Source: Proteiniclasticum aestuarii
GTDB taxonomy: Bacteria; Bacillota; Clostridia; Clostridiales; Clostridiaceae
Length of the DNA stretch: 64,000 nucleotides
NCBI RefSeq assembly: GCF_017368455.1
Contig: NZ_JAFNJU010000004.1
Coordinates: 62,001 to 126,000, forward strand
Direction: 5' to 3'
In this document: positions 54,350 to 63,925 of the stretch, piece by piece
Numbering within the stretch: the first letter of the stretch is position 1
Layout of the letters: the number at the start of each line of letters is the position of its first letter
Made by a program: the position numbers and the translations under genes
Notes under the pieces: model-generated
Seen by the model: the letters and a program-made list of their open reading frames with translations, nothing else
Told to the model about the DNA's origin: nothing
Databases searched by the model: none

Positions 54350-55222
54350 TCAGTTCTGATCCGGCTGAAGGAAATTCAATACGGCTCCAAAAAGATTGGC
54401 GTCATTTCTGAAGGTGCAGGGAACAATGGATACGTCAAGAGCCTCTGCACCCCGGTCCTTCAGGTGCTGCACCACTTTCCCTGAAATGCGTTCTATGAGG
54501 TCTTCCCTTTCGGAAATTCCTCCCCCTAGAATCACAAGGTCCGGATTGAATGCCACGGAAAGATTGTAGATGCCCCTGGCCAGTGCATCCATGAGACTTT
54601 CCACATGCTTCATCGCTGCGGGTTCCCCTCGGTCCGCTTCAGAGAAAAGAAGGGTTCCATCTGCCGCATCCAGCCCCATTTCTATCCTGTAGCGCTCCGC
54701 CGCTTTCACAGGACTGCCCAGGTCACTTAACGTATGGGTCTCATCCAGCAGCATGTAGCCGAACTCGCCTCCGAAAAGATTTTTCCCTCTGTGCAGCTTT
54801 CTTCCCTGAATCACCGTGCCCCCGATGCCGGAGCCGATGATGAGAAAAAGAGCATGGTCCGCATCTTTCGCGGCCCCTTCATGAAGCTCTGCCAGGGCAG
54901 CGCAGTTGGCATCATTCTCCATGCTGACCGGCAGGTGAAAGAGCGCTTCCAGTTCTTCCCGGATCGGAAAGTCATGGATGTAGGGCACCGCACTGAGCCC
55001 CCCAATGATGCCGGTCTCCCTGTTCACTGCTCCCGGGCAGCTCAAGGCAATTCCCTGGATTTCGCCTGTGGAAGCATGTGAACTTATCATCCTGCCCATT
55101 TCCTCATTCATCTCCTCCCAGGTTGCCGGAGTGGGAAAAGCCCCCTTTCCTTCCAGATGGTCTTCTGTCCAAAGGGCATACTTTACACTGGATCCTCCGA
55201 CATCAAAAACTGTCAGTCTCAT
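54350..55222 (-). CDS. ROK family sugar kinase-like protein
   Basis: A 290-residue actin-fold protein. The N-terminal phosphate loop FDVGGSSVKYALW and a later GSGIGGTVIQGRKLHRG are ROK motifs, and VILGGGIS closes the nucleotide pocket. The Asp in ENDANCAALAE is the catalytic base. The zinc-binding CxCG motif of classic ROK proteins is absent, and there is no HTH, so it is more likely a sugar (glucose-, ManNAc- or beta-glucoside-type) kinase than a repressor. Single gene with its own ribosome binding site GGCGGGGAAC. Confidence 0.88.
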   Translation of the reverse strand: MRLTVFDVGGSSVKYALWTEDHLEGKGAFPTPATWEEMNEEMGRMISSHASTGEIQGIALSCPGAVNRETGIIGGLSAVPYIHDFPIREELEALFHLPVSMENDANCAALAELHEGAAKDADHALFLIIGSGIGGTVIQGRKLHRGKNLFGGEFGYMLLDETHTLSDLGSPVKAAERYRIEMGLDAADGTLLFSEADRGEPAAMKHVESLMDALARGIYNLSVAFNPDLVILGGGISEREDLIERISGKVVQHLKDRGAEALDVSIVPCTFRNDANLFGAVLNFLQPDQN

Positions 55223-55513
55223 AATAGTTCCCCGCCTTCTCTTTATTCTTTTGAATCCTTCTCCGCAATTTCTCCGTGGCCATGGAAACCTTACAGCTGG
55301 TCTCCAGGATCTTTCATTTCAGTATACCGAAATGGACCTCTTCAAACAATGATGATACATCCGATTTCACCCGTTCATCCTTGGCCCGCAGACTTCCTCT
55401 TTTCCTTTTTCTTGCCAGCCCTGCATATGGAAAAAGAGCCGTCCTGAAGGTGCAAGCACTCTTGGTGCTCGGGACAACTCTTTATAATCTTGACCTTTCA
55501 ATGGAACTCCAGA

Positions 55514-56305
55514 CTAAGGTGCCGTAGGCATCATGCTGTCCAGATCCATAATCTGATATCCTTCAGGTATTTCAAAGAGGTCGTCGGATAGACCGCCCAC
55601 TTTGAAGTCCGTGACTTCGGACACATATATTTCATCATTCTCCATTCTGGTTTCCACTCTCATGGGAAAACCGTACTGCTCATGAAGCCACATCTTCACC
55701 TGGTATCCGGAATCCCGATCTCTGGATTCCACCACATGACAGGACACACCGTTTATGGTTTCCTTTCCCAGGTAGTTCATACTGCTCTCATCCACATCCT
55801 CCGTGAAATCCTCCAGTGTCGGAATGTCTCGATCCTCACCATCGTCCATCCCCATGGGCATCCTGATGGCTGTTTTTGACTGAGGATCCAGTGTATAGAA
55901 TGCATCCTCCGTGTAGATCATCATGGCGCTCTGGCCCATGACTTCACTTTCCATCCTCATGAGTCCGCTTTTCATGTACATCTTTGTGGTGTAGTCTTCT
56001 TCTCCCATACCGGTGACTTTCATCTCATAGTAGAACTCATCCATTTCCCTTCCACCGGTGAATAGATCAGAGAGTTCCTCCTCACTGAGTTCATTCTCCG
56101 CTTCCGGCTCTTCAGCTTCTTCCGGCTCCTCTGAAGGAGTCTCTTCTCCTGGCTCAGGAGTCCCTTCTTCTCCCTGAGAAGGCTGCTCTCCCTGGGGCTC
56201 TTCCGCATCCCCGCCTCCTCCGCATCCCCAGAACAGGAATGCACCCATCAGAAGCAGTACACCAATGACAATCCACTTGTTCTTTCTTCTTCCAGTTTTG
56301 TTCAT
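55514..56305 (-). CDS. Acidic lipoprotein, LolA/DUF4412-like
   Basis: A 263-residue protein. A basic start (NKTGRRKNK) and a membrane segment end at FLFWGCGGGG, an atypical lipobox with Trp before Gly-Cys. A 55-residue Glu/Pro-rich linker follows. The C-terminal domain has an elongated beta pattern (EFYYEMKVTGMGEEDYTTKMYMKSGLMRME, VSCHVVESRDRD, YGFPMRVETRMEN) like LolA-type or DUF4412 lipid-binding proteins. Role unknown. The ATG at 56305 has GGAG eight bases upstream; ATG 56311 and GTG 56314 are too close to it. Confidence 0.7.
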   Translation of the reverse strand: MNKTGRRKNKWIVIGVLLLMGAFLFWGCGGGGDAEEPQGEQPSQGEEGTPEPGEETPSEEPEEAEEPEAENELSEEELSDLFTGGREMDEFYYEMKVTGMGEEDYTTKMYMKSGLMRMESEVMGQSAMMIYTEDAFYTLDPQSKTAIRMPMGMDDGEDRDIPTLEDFTEDVDESSMNYLGKETINGVSCHVVESRDRDSGYQVKMWLHEQYGFPMRVETRMENDEIYVSEVTDFKVGGLSDDLFEIPEGYQIMDLDSMMPTAP

Positions 56306-56506
56306 CTTCATCACTCCAAATCAGTCGAAAGTTCATGTAATGGCAAGTAAAGAGAACGAGGCTGCTGGCTTTTACTCTGCGTGTGTCACGAATCCCTATC
56401 GCTCTATGGTTATGCCCATTATACCACCTACATAAGAAATAAAAATGAAATAACTGTTACAACCCATTGCTTTTCAGCATCTGCGCTTCCTTTTTTCTGT
56501 GCACAA

Positions 56507-56535
56507 AGAGGCGTCCCCTTTGCGGGAACGCCTCT
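56507..56535 (-). terminator. Terminator-like hairpin after opuAC
   Basis: A 12-bp imperfect stem (56507-56518 with 56524-56535) has only a short T tract on the minus strand. It lies about 20 bases past the opuAC stop. Confidence 0.6.
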
Positions 56536-56552
56536 TCATTCGTCTTATTCTA

Positions 56553-57458
56553 CTAGTCTTCGATGAGATCTTCTATGGAATCAATGTCCATGTATGCTGG
56601 TACGATGAGGCCGATGGCAGCACCTTCCAGGTTGGGTCCAAGATCATCGATTTCCGCTTCAAACTTCTCATAGTGGTCTCCATGGGTTCCAGGAAGCCAT
56701 GCTGCCACGATGGCATCTGTCTTCGCAGAAGCTACCGCTTCCCACATAGGTCCGTTTTCCACCTGAGTCAGGGTCACATCATAGCCAAGGTCACCTAAAA
56801 CAGTTCCGATGACATTGGTGGACGCGATTTCAGTGTCCCAGGCCACATAGGCCAGATTGATTTCCTGTCCATCTACAGCTTCTACGCCTTCTGTCCATAC
56901 GGATACCTTCTCCTGATTGTTGTCCACCCATTCTCTAGCAACTTCTTCAGGTTCTCCGCCTTCATTGATCTGTACCATGACATCTTCCATGTCAGAGCCT
57001 TCCCAGTAGAAGTTGTCCAGTACCTGATAGGCTTCTGGCATATCCTCTTCCAGTCCCAGTCTTGCGATGGTGTGGATGTTTTCCGCTTCACCGAAGGATC
57101 CCTTAGGATCTTCCAGATACTTCAGATCATACTTTGAGAATTTCCAGTGGGGATTCCATCCGGTTACAATGATGGGTTCCTCATTTTCAATGGCATCAGA
57201 CAGCGCCTGGGTCATGGCTGCCCCTGAACTGGTCTGAACCGTGTACTCAAGGCCGTAGGCTTCCACTGCTTCTTCAGCAGATCGTACGACACCTGCACCG
57301 GCATCGATTCCTGTGATGGTGTAGTCCAGCTGCTCACCGAGAGAAGTCTCTCCTGATGCAGGGTCTTCCCCTTCTGCGGCTCCTGAACACCCTGCGACGA
57401 AAATCGCCATGGCTGCTATGGATGCGGTGATGAGTTTCTTGTACTTCTTGTTTAACAT
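56553..57458 (-). CDS. opuAC: Glycine betaine-binding lipoprotein
   Basis: A 301-residue solute-binding protein of the OpuAC/ProX family. The lipobox is AIFVAGC (Cys 24). The aromatic pocket for quaternary amines is suggested by TGWNPHWKF near 98 and AAWLPGTHGDHY near 254. It delivers glycine betaine or a related compatible solute to the OpuA permease. Third gene of opuA, 57 bases after opuAB. Confidence 0.9.
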   Translation of the reverse strand: MLNKKYKKLITASIAAMAIFVAGCSGAAEGEDPASGETSLGEQLDYTITGIDAGAGVVRSAEEAVEAYGLEYTVQTSSGAAMTQALSDAIENEEPIIVTGWNPHWKFSKYDLKYLEDPKGSFGEAENIHTIARLGLEEDMPEAYQVLDNFYWEGSDMEDVMVQINEGGEPEEVAREWVDNNQEKVSVWTEGVEAVDGQEINLAYVAWDTEIASTNVIGTVLGDLGYDVTLTQVENGPMWEAVASAKTDAIVAAWLPGTHGDHYEKFEAEIDDLGPNLEGAAIGLIVPAYMDIDSIEDLIED

Positions 57459-57515
57459 ATGTTGTATTCCTCCTTGTGTATGTGAAAACCTGCCTGATGA
57501 CAGGTTACTTCTAAC

Positions 57516-58355
57516 CTAGTGCTTCCTGCGGTTCATGGCCTGAATCAGTCGATCCAGAATGATGGCAAGAATGACGATGGCAAGTCCGGATGCGAAGCCC
57601 ATTCCAGCCTGGTTTCTACCGATGGCTCTGTAGACTTCTGTTCCAAGACCCTCTGCTCCGATCATGGAAGCGATGACCACCATGGACAGTGCCAGCATGA
57701 TGGTCTGGTTCACGCCCTGCATGATGGTGTTCTTGGCCAGTGGAATCTGCACCTTGAACAGTTTCTGGGCGCCGGTGGAACCGAAGGCATCCGCTGCTTC
57801 AATGAGCTCGGTGGACACTTCCCGGATTCCCAGGTTTGTCAGCCTGACCACCGGCGGCATGGCGAAGATCACCGAGGCGATGATGCCTGGGACCATTCCG
57901 ATGCCGAAGAATGACACGGCCGGAATCAGATAGACAAAGGCCGGCATGGTCTGCATGAAGTCGAGAATCGGCTTCACGATACTTTCCACGGTGGAGTTCT
58001 TGGCCATCCAGATACCCACCGGAATCCCTATGACAATGGCCACAAGACTTGCCGCCAGGATCAGAGACAGGGTCATCATGGTGCCTTCCCAGAAATCCAG
58101 GTTCCAGATGAGCAGCAGTCCGAAGAGAATGAATACGGGCAGTCCCCATATCTTCTTCGTGAAATAGACGGTCAGGCCCACCAGAACCAGAATCAGCACC
58201 CATGGTGGAAGAAACAGCAGGGCGTCGCTGATATAACCCACGAAGGTATCCAGAAACTCGCTGATGGGTTCAAAGATCCACTGGGCATTCTGCCTCAGAT
58301 AGCTGACCATGGTGTCGGTCCATTCCACCAATGGAATCTGTGGTATGTTATTCAT
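57516..58355 (-). CDS. opuAB: Glycine betaine ABC transporter permease
   Basis: A 279-residue inner-membrane protein with about six core helices and the coupling motif EAADAFGSTGAQKLFKVQIPLAKNTIM near 195, as in ProW/OpuAB. The N-terminal 70 residues hold an extra membrane segment typical of this family. It overlaps opuAA by 8 bases. It forms the membrane channel for compatible-solute uptake under osmotic stress. Confidence 0.93.
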   Translation of the reverse strand: MNNIPQIPLVEWTDTMVSYLRQNAQWIFEPISEFLDTFVGYISDALLFLPPWVLILVLVGLTVYFTKKIWGLPVFILFGLLLIWNLDFWEGTMMTLSLILAASLVAIVIGIPVGIWMAKNSTVESIVKPILDFMQTMPAFVYLIPAVSFFGIGMVPGIIASVIFAMPPVVRLTNLGIREVSTELIEAADAFGSTGAQKLFKVQIPLAKNTIMQGVNQTIMLALSMVVIASMIGAEGLGTEVYRAIGRNQAGMGFASGLAIVILAIILDRLIQAMNRRKH

Positions 58356-59541
58356 CTGCTTTCACCTCGTTTCTGGATAGTGCTGCTAGAACTGCGCCTC
58401 TGACGATGATTCCCTTAAGGATTCCATCCTCTGTGACCGCCATGGGAATCTGTGTATTGTGGATCTTATCGAAGAGATCGATGAGGGCCACATCCTGTGA
58501 GACGGTGGGCACATTGGTGTCCACGATCTCACCCAGATCCTTCACTCCGTTTTTGATGGCCTCCGCTGCAGCTTCCGCTGTAACGATGCCATAGAGTTCA
58601 TTGTTGTTTTTTGTCACGTAGACACTGGAGATCCCCGCCTGCTTCATTCTCTGCAGCGCAACTCTGGGTCCTGCTTTTCCAAGCTGGATGGTTTCAGGAC
58701 GGATCATGACGTTCCCTGCTGTGAATACCTTGGATCTGTCCACGTCTTCCACGAACTTCTCCACATAGTCATCTGCAGGATTGGTCATGATTTCCTCCGG
58801 TGTCCCGATCTGAACGATGACGCCATCTTTCATGAGGGCGATCCGGTCACCGATCTTCAGCGCTTCATCCAGATCATGGGTGATGAAAAGGATGGTCTTC
58901 TGCATTTTCTGCTGCAGGTCCAGAAGCTCATCCTGCATTCCTTTTCGGATGAGCGGATCCAGCGCGGAAAACGCCTCATCCATCAGCAGAATATCCGGGT
59001 CGTTGGCCAAGGCTCTTGCAAGGCCGACCCTCTGCTGCATACCACCGGAGAGCTGATTGGGATACTGGTCTTCATAGCCCTTCAGGCCAACCAGTTCCAG
59101 CGCCTGTCTGGATTTCTCCGCAATGACGCTTTTGTCCTTCTTCTGGACTTCCAGTCCATACCCGGTATTTTCCTGTATGGTTCTGTGGGGAAAGAGTCCG
59201 AAATTCTGAAACACCATGCCCAGCTTCTTTCTTCTTGTTTCCATGAGCTGCTTCTTGTCCATCTTGGAGATGTCTTCCCCGTCAATGAGAATGGTACCGT
59301 TACTAGGCTCGATGAGTCTGTTCACCAGACGGATCAGCGTCGATTTACCACTTCCTGACAGCCCCATGATGACGAAGACTTCTCCCGCTTCCACATCAAA
59401 GGATACTCTATTCACTCCGACGGTCATGCCGGTTTCCTTTAGAATCTCATCTTTGGATTTTCCTTCCTTTAGCATACGCACACCCTGCTTCGGATGCTTG
59501 CCGAAGATCTTTGTCAGATCTCTGACTTCAATTTTCTTCAT
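58348..59541 (-). CDS. opuAA: Glycine betaine ABC transporter ATPase with CBS domains
   Basis: A 397-residue ATPase: Walker A GLSGSGKST near 59, signature LSGGMQQRVGLARAL, Walker B ILLMDEAFSALD and H-loop FITHDLDEA. Two CBS domains at the C-terminus (about 270-390) sense ionic strength in the OpuA family. The start MKKIEVRDLTKIFG and AGGTGGTCAA ribosome binding site are clear. First gene of opuAA-opuAB-opuAC. Confidence 0.95.
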   Translation of the reverse strand: MKKIEVRDLTKIFGKHPKQGVRMLKEGKSKDEILKETGMTVGVNRVSFDVEAGEVFVIMGLSGSGKSTLIRLVNRLIEPSNGTILIDGEDISKMDKKQLMETRRKKLGMVFQNFGLFPHRTIQENTGYGLEVQKKDKSVIAEKSRQALELVGLKGYEDQYPNQLSGGMQQRVGLARALANDPDILLMDEAFSALDPLIRKGMQDELLDLQQKMQKTILFITHDLDEALKIGDRIALMKDGVIVQIGTPEEIMTNPADDYVEKFVEDVDRSKVFTAGNVMIRPETIQLGKAGPRVALQRMKQAGISSVYVTKNNNELYGIVTAEAAAEAIKNGVKDLGEIVDTNVPTVSQDVALIDLFDKIHNTQIPMAVTEDGILKGIIVRGAVLAALSRNEVKADE

Positions 59542-59581
59542 TTGACCACCTACCTTTTCATGTTGTTTATTGTAGTGAAAT

Positions 59582-59675
59582 AAAAAAGAGCCTTAATGAT
59601 ATATAAAGCTCTAAACTTATATAATATAACAATATTCCAGTTATTAATTATATAATACTAATTGTGTTTCGTCAA
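59582..59675 (-). promoter_or_regulatory. opuA promoter and 5' leader hairpin with T-run
   Basis: TTGACG (59670-59675), 17 bases and TATAAT (59647-59652) form the promoter. About 35-60 bases downstream of the expected start, AGAGC...GGCTCT (59587-59612) folds into a 9-bp hairpin followed by six Ts, an intrinsic terminator inside the leader. It may attenuate opuA. Alternatively it ends readthrough from the upstream transporter operon. Confidence 0.65.
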
Positions 59676-59969
59676 ATGATGTATACCATTTCATAGATTG
59701 GTGACACTTTATCTCGCTAAACCATATCACAAATACGCCCAAATACGCTCCTATTCTCATATATGCGGCAAATCTCATTTTTTCATGAAGTTGTCACTTG
59801 GCGGCACTTCCTGATGGGTGTCTTCCTCCTCTCCTCCAAGGTACGCATCATTCCTCTTCTCCTACATCTCCTCTGGATCCAGTTTCAGCGCACCGTCTGC
59901 GTTGGAGCTCTGTTCTCCCTTGAAATGGGGAAAGCCGGATTCCTTTCGGCATCCGGCTGAGAATAGTGA
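59676..59969. other. Intergenic stretch downstream of the AfuB-like permease
   Basis: About 290 bases. A hairpin AGCCGGAT/ATCCGGCT (59933-59940 with 59951-59958) is probably the terminator of the minus-strand transporter operon, though its T-run is short. Short open frames here are not supported. Confidence 0.5.
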
Positions 59970-61634
59970 TTACATTGTAATGTCTTCCGTTCTTCCTACC
60001 TTGTTCAGGATGAGAAGAGAAAGAACCGTTAATAGAGTCAGAATGGTTGATAGTGCTCCTGCAACGCCATAGTTTCCACGGATAACCTGCGTATAGATGG
60101 CTATAGTCATGGTCTGTGTTCTCACCGTATAAAGAAGTATGGCCGTAGACAGCTCCGAAATCATGGTGATCCAGCTGAGTATGGCACCGGCTATGATGCC
60201 TGGAAGCATCATGGGTATGGTGATTCTGATGAAAGTATTCAGTTTACTGCTCCCAAGACTGTATGCAGCCTCTTCCGTGGACATGGGAATCTGCTGAAGC
60301 GCATTCACCGATGACCGGATGGAATAAGGAAGCCTCCTTATGACCAGTGCAATGACCATGATGGTAGTGGTTCCGCCGATGGCAAGAATTCCTGAATCGG
60401 CAATACCATTATTGAATGCCATGAGAAATGCGATACCCATGACTGTACCAGGAATGATGTAGGGGATCATCGATACGATATCAATACTTCCCGTTGAAAC
60501 ATTGCTTCTTCTCACCGTGAGATAAGCAATGATCACGCCTACCGCTACAGTCAGGATCAGCGCAACAAAGGGTATCCTGATGGTATTCCAGATGATATCC
60601 GACATTCCGGAAAATGCTCTGCGATAGCTGTCTAAAGAGTATCCTTCCACAAACACCATACCGCTGGTGTTCTTGAATGAGGTGTACATGATATACACCT
60701 GAGGCAGGATCGACACCAGAACCACGATATAGATGAAGAGATGCATGATCACTTTCAGCACACCTTTAGGCTTCTGAATCTCGATGGGTCTCAAGGTATG
60801 CATGGTGATGGCTTTCCTGTTGGCTATATACTTCTGGATCAGGAATATGATGGTCGTGATGATGACGGCAATGATGGAGATGGCACTGGCAAAGCCTGCG
60901 CTTCCCCCCACTTCCCCCACAAACTCGTTGAAGATCAGCACAGGAAAAGTACGATACCCTTCCCCTATGAGCATCGGTGTTCCGAAGTCAGCAAGGGCTC
61001 TCATGAAGACCAGAAGGGAGGAAGACAGCAGTGTAGGGACAACCAGAGGCAGGATCACCTTATAGAATCTCTTGAATCCCGTTACCCCCATATTTTCCGC
61101 AGCTTCCAGAAGGGACATATCGATCTTTTTCATGGACCCACCCACCATCAGGAAGATCAGCGGATAAAGCTGAAGGGTGAACACCAGAACGATACCGAAT
61201 ACCCCATAAATCTCCGGTGTCTGAATACCCAGATCCGCGAAGAAATTCGTGATGACTCCGTTTCTTCCTAATAAGAGGATCCAGGAGTATGCTCCGATGA
61301 AGGGTGCGGACATGGAAGCAAGGATAATGAAAATCCGCAGGGTCTTTTTCCCGGCAATGCTGTACATTGTAAAGAAATAAGCGATGAGCGTGCCTATGAT
61401 CAGTGCAAACACCGTCCCCAGTGTGGACACCACAAAGGAGTTCTTCAGTGTTGCAGAATAATAGGACTGAGAAAAGAATTTCTGGAAATATTCCAGCGTA
61501 AATCCTGAGTCTGTAAACAGTGCAAGTTTCAGCAGATTTGCAATGGGGTAAATCAGAAATACAACATAAAGTAGAACTACGAGAATGGTTTGAGCGTCCC
61601 ATAGATCAAACATTCTCCTTGATTTCGTCTTCAT
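59970..61634 (-). CDS. ABC transporter permease, fused two-domain (AfuB/FbpB type)
   Basis: A 554-residue protein with twelve or so helices and two BPD_transp_1 halves, each with a coupling motif: EAAENMGVTGFKRFYKVILPLV near 185 and EEAAYSLGSSKLNTFIRITIPMM near 462. One protein thus supplies both halves of the channel, as in FbpB and AfuB. The start overlaps the ATPase stop (ATGA). Third gene of the operon. Confidence 0.92.
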   Translation of the reverse strand: MKTKSRRMFDLWDAQTILVVLLYVVFLIYPIANLLKLALFTDSGFTLEYFQKFFSQSYYSATLKNSFVVSTLGTVFALIIGTLIAYFFTMYSIAGKKTLRIFIILASMSAPFIGAYSWILLLGRNGVITNFFADLGIQTPEIYGVFGIVLVFTLQLYPLIFLMVGGSMKKIDMSLLEAAENMGVTGFKRFYKVILPLVVPTLLSSSLLVFMRALADFGTPMLIGEGYRTFPVLIFNEFVGEVGGSAGFASAISIIAVIITTIIFLIQKYIANRKAITMHTLRPIEIQKPKGVLKVIMHLFIYIVVLVSILPQVYIMYTSFKNTSGMVFVEGYSLDSYRRAFSGMSDIIWNTIRIPFVALILTVAVGVIIAYLTVRRSNVSTGSIDIVSMIPYIIPGTVMGIAFLMAFNNGIADSGILAIGGTTTIMVIALVIRRLPYSIRSSVNALQQIPMSTEEAAYSLGSSKLNTFIRITIPMMLPGIIAGAILSWITMISELSTAILLYTVRTQTMTIAIYTQVIRGNYGVAGALSTILTLLTVLSLLILNKVGRTEDITM

Positions 61635-62707
61635 AGGATACTGAGATTGGAAGAACCATCCAGTGTGAATACATTGATCTTATTGATCTTCACACCCAGA
61701 ATCGTCTCCTGTCCATCCTCAAAAGTATCATTGAGACTGGACTCTTCCACCATCTGGATTTCTGTTCCATCTTCCAGCACACAGTAATATTCAGTATTTA
61801 AACCAAGGTACACACTGTGCACGATTTTCGCTTTCATCCCATCTGCTTCACCGGGAAGAAAGTCTTCGGGACGAATACTCACTTGTATTTTCTGATCTTT
61901 TTCATCGCTTAATCTTGGATACAGAAAGCTGTATCCGCAGTTCAGGTTGATTTTCGCCACTCCATTCTCGTGAACCAGTTCTCCTTCCAGGAGATTGGTT
62001 CTACCGATGAAGGAAGCCACGAACACATTCTGTGGTCTGTGATAGATTTCTCTGGGTTTGCCCAGATGCTGTATGATGCCATCCTTCATTACTGCGATCT
62101 CATCGCTGATGGCCATGGCCTCTTCCTGGTCGTGGGTCACATAGACGGTGGTGATGCCCACCTTATGCTGGATGTCACGAATGGCTTCTCTCATCTCCAC
62201 CCTGAGCTTTGCATCCAGGTTGGATAAAGGCTCATCCATGAGCAGCACATCCGGCTCTATGACCAGAGCTCTGGCCAGGGCCACACGCTGCTGCTGACCA
62301 CCGGATAGCTTGTCCGGCTTGCGGTCGGCATAATCATAGATCTGCATCAGTTTCAGAAAGTGGTCGACTTTTGAGGTGATGGTCTCTTTATCCATTTTTC
62401 TCTGTTTGAGACCAAATGCAACATTTTCACGGACGGTCAGATGCGGGAAAATCGCATAGTTCTGAAACACCATGCCGATGTTTCGTTTGCTTGGATCCAT
62501 ATTGTTGATGAACGTTTCATTGAAATAGAATTCTCCGCCCTCGATGGTATTGAATCCGGCAATCATTCTCAGCAAAGTTGTTTTTCCGCATCCGGATGGA
62601 CCCAGAAGGGTAAAGAGCTGTCCGTCCTTTACCCTCAGGCTCAAATCCTTTATCACCGTGATGCTGCCGAATCGTTTCACTGCATCATTAATGATAATTT
62701 CACTCAT
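61631..62707 (-). CDS. ABC transporter ATPase (AfuC/FbpC/PotA-like)
   Basis: A 358-residue ATPase: Walker A GPSGCGKTT near 38, signature LSGGQQQRVALARAL, Walker B VLLMDEPLSNLD and H-loop VTHDQEEAM. A C-terminal TOBE-type domain follows (about 280-358) with a beta-rich pattern. It starts after AAGGAGATTC, 10 bases after the binding-protein gene. It energises the transporter. Confidence 0.93.
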   Translation of the reverse strand: MSEIIINDAVKRFGSITVIKDLSLRVKDGQLFTLLGPSGCGKTTLLRMIAGFNTIEGGEFYFNETFINNMDPSKRNIGMVFQNYAIFPHLTVRENVAFGLKQRKMDKETITSKVDHFLKLMQIYDYADRKPDKLSGGQQQRVALARALVIEPDVLLMDEPLSNLDAKLRVEMREAIRDIQHKVGITTVYVTHDQEEAMAISDEIAVMKDGIIQHLGKPREIYHRPQNVFVASFIGRTNLLEGELVHENGVAKINLNCGYSFLYPRLSDEKDQKIQVSIRPEDFLPGEADGMKAKIVHSVYLGLNTEYYCVLEDGTEIQMVEESSLNDTFEDGQETILGVKINKINVFTLDGSSNLSIL

Positions 62708-62717
62708 ATGAATCTCC

Positions 62718-63731
62718 TTATTTGTTCGATTCTATTTCTGCAAATATGGTCTTATACTTTTCCACCATTTCATCCTTATGCTCTCTTACATAATCAATAT
62801 CCTCAGTGATGGTATTGATTTCACTCATAGGTGTCATGGTATCACTGGTCTCCACATCTTTCAGTACAGGTCGGTTGGTTGTCTGGGTTCCATATACATT
62901 CTGAATTTCCTGGGAGATGATGAAGTCTATGAACAGCTTCGCATTGTCCATGTTCTTTGCGCCTTTGATGATGGCGGACCCTGCGGGAAGAAATACAGTT
63001 CCTTCTTCAGGATATACGATGGTGACATCGGCGCCGTTATTCAGAAGTGCAACAGATGGATCTTCATAGGTCAGCCCCACAACCATTTCTCCATCGGATA
63101 CGGATTTGTATACGTTGGAAGAACCGGAAGCCAGCTTACCATCGATGTTGGTGAAGAGTTCCTTGACATAATCCCAGACACCTTCATCTTCATATCCGCC
63201 CATGGCCAGAAGCATATTCGTCAGCTGGGCAAAAGCACTGGATGAACTGGCAGGGTCCGCTGTGGCGATCTTTCCTTTCAGCTCAGGATTGAGAAGGTCG
63301 GCATAACCGTTGATCTCCAGATCTCCGATGAGATTGTTGTTCACGATGAGCACACTGCCATCCAGAACATATGGCGTGATGTATCCGGTCTTGTTCTGGT
63401 AATCTTCTATGACCATATCATTATTGGGTGAGGTATAGGGTTCGAAAAGATTCTCATTCTGTGTGAATGTGGAGTATGCACCACCGAACATGACGTCTGC
63501 CACAGGGTTGTTCGCTTCAGAATTCATCTTTGTGAACAGTTCCCCCGTCCCTGCCTGAATCAGATCCACCTTGATGTCATACTTCTCTTCAAAAGCCGGA
63601 ATGGTGGAGGCGATAAGTCCTTCTGAGTTTGGAGAATACACCACCAGCGATTTGGAATCTCCCCCATCACTGGACCCGCAGCCTGCAAGGATCATTGTTG
63701 CAGTAAATAGAGCAGCCAATACTTTTTTCAT
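62718..63731 (-). CDS. Substrate-binding lipoprotein (AfuA/FbpA-like)
   Basis: A 337-residue solute-binding protein with lipobox MILAGC (Cys 18). The fold shows VVYSPNSEGL, ADVMFGGAYSTF and LLNPELKGKIATADP, typical of the SBP_bac_6/AfuA group, whose members bind ferric ion, sugar phosphates or phosphonates. No clear Tyr pair of ferric-binding proteins is seen. The promoter region contains a near-consensus cre box, which leans towards a carbon-source substrate. First gene of its operon. Confidence 0.88.
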   Translation of the reverse strand: MKKVLAALFTATMILAGCGSSDGGDSKSLVVYSPNSEGLIASTIPAFEEKYDIKVDLIQAGTGELFTKMNSEANNPVADVMFGGAYSTFTQNENLFEPYTSPNNDMVIEDYQNKTGYITPYVLDGSVLIVNNNLIGDLEINGYADLLNPELKGKIATADPASSSSAFAQLTNMLLAMGGYEDEGVWDYVKELFTNIDGKLASGSSNVYKSVSDGEMVVGLTYEDPSVALLNNGADVTIVYPEEGTVFLPAGSAIIKGAKNMDNAKLFIDFIISQEIQNVYGTQTTNRPVLKDVETSDTMTPMSEINTITEDIDYVREHKDEMVEKYKTIFAEIESNK

Positions 63732-63766
63732 TTCTCTTCCTCCTTGATATCTTGTTCGAAAACATC

Positions 63767-63780
63767 AGATAACGTTTTCA
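63767..63780. promoter_or_regulatory. Probable cre (CcpA) site before the AfuABC-like operon
   Basis: TGAAAACGTTATCT on the minus strand matches 13 of 14 positions of TGWAANCGNTNWCA. It lies 36 bases upstream of the binding-protein ATG, where CcpA would repress. Confidence 0.55.
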
Positions 63781-63925
63781 TATCACCATTGTAAACTATT
63801 TTGTCCATTTCGTAAACGCATCCGTATTTCGTTCAAAAACTGTTCTCTTCTGATTCTCAAATCCTCTGAACTCATATGATATGATAGCGGAAACGGATAA
63901 CTTTTATTCTGAAGGAGGAAGACAA

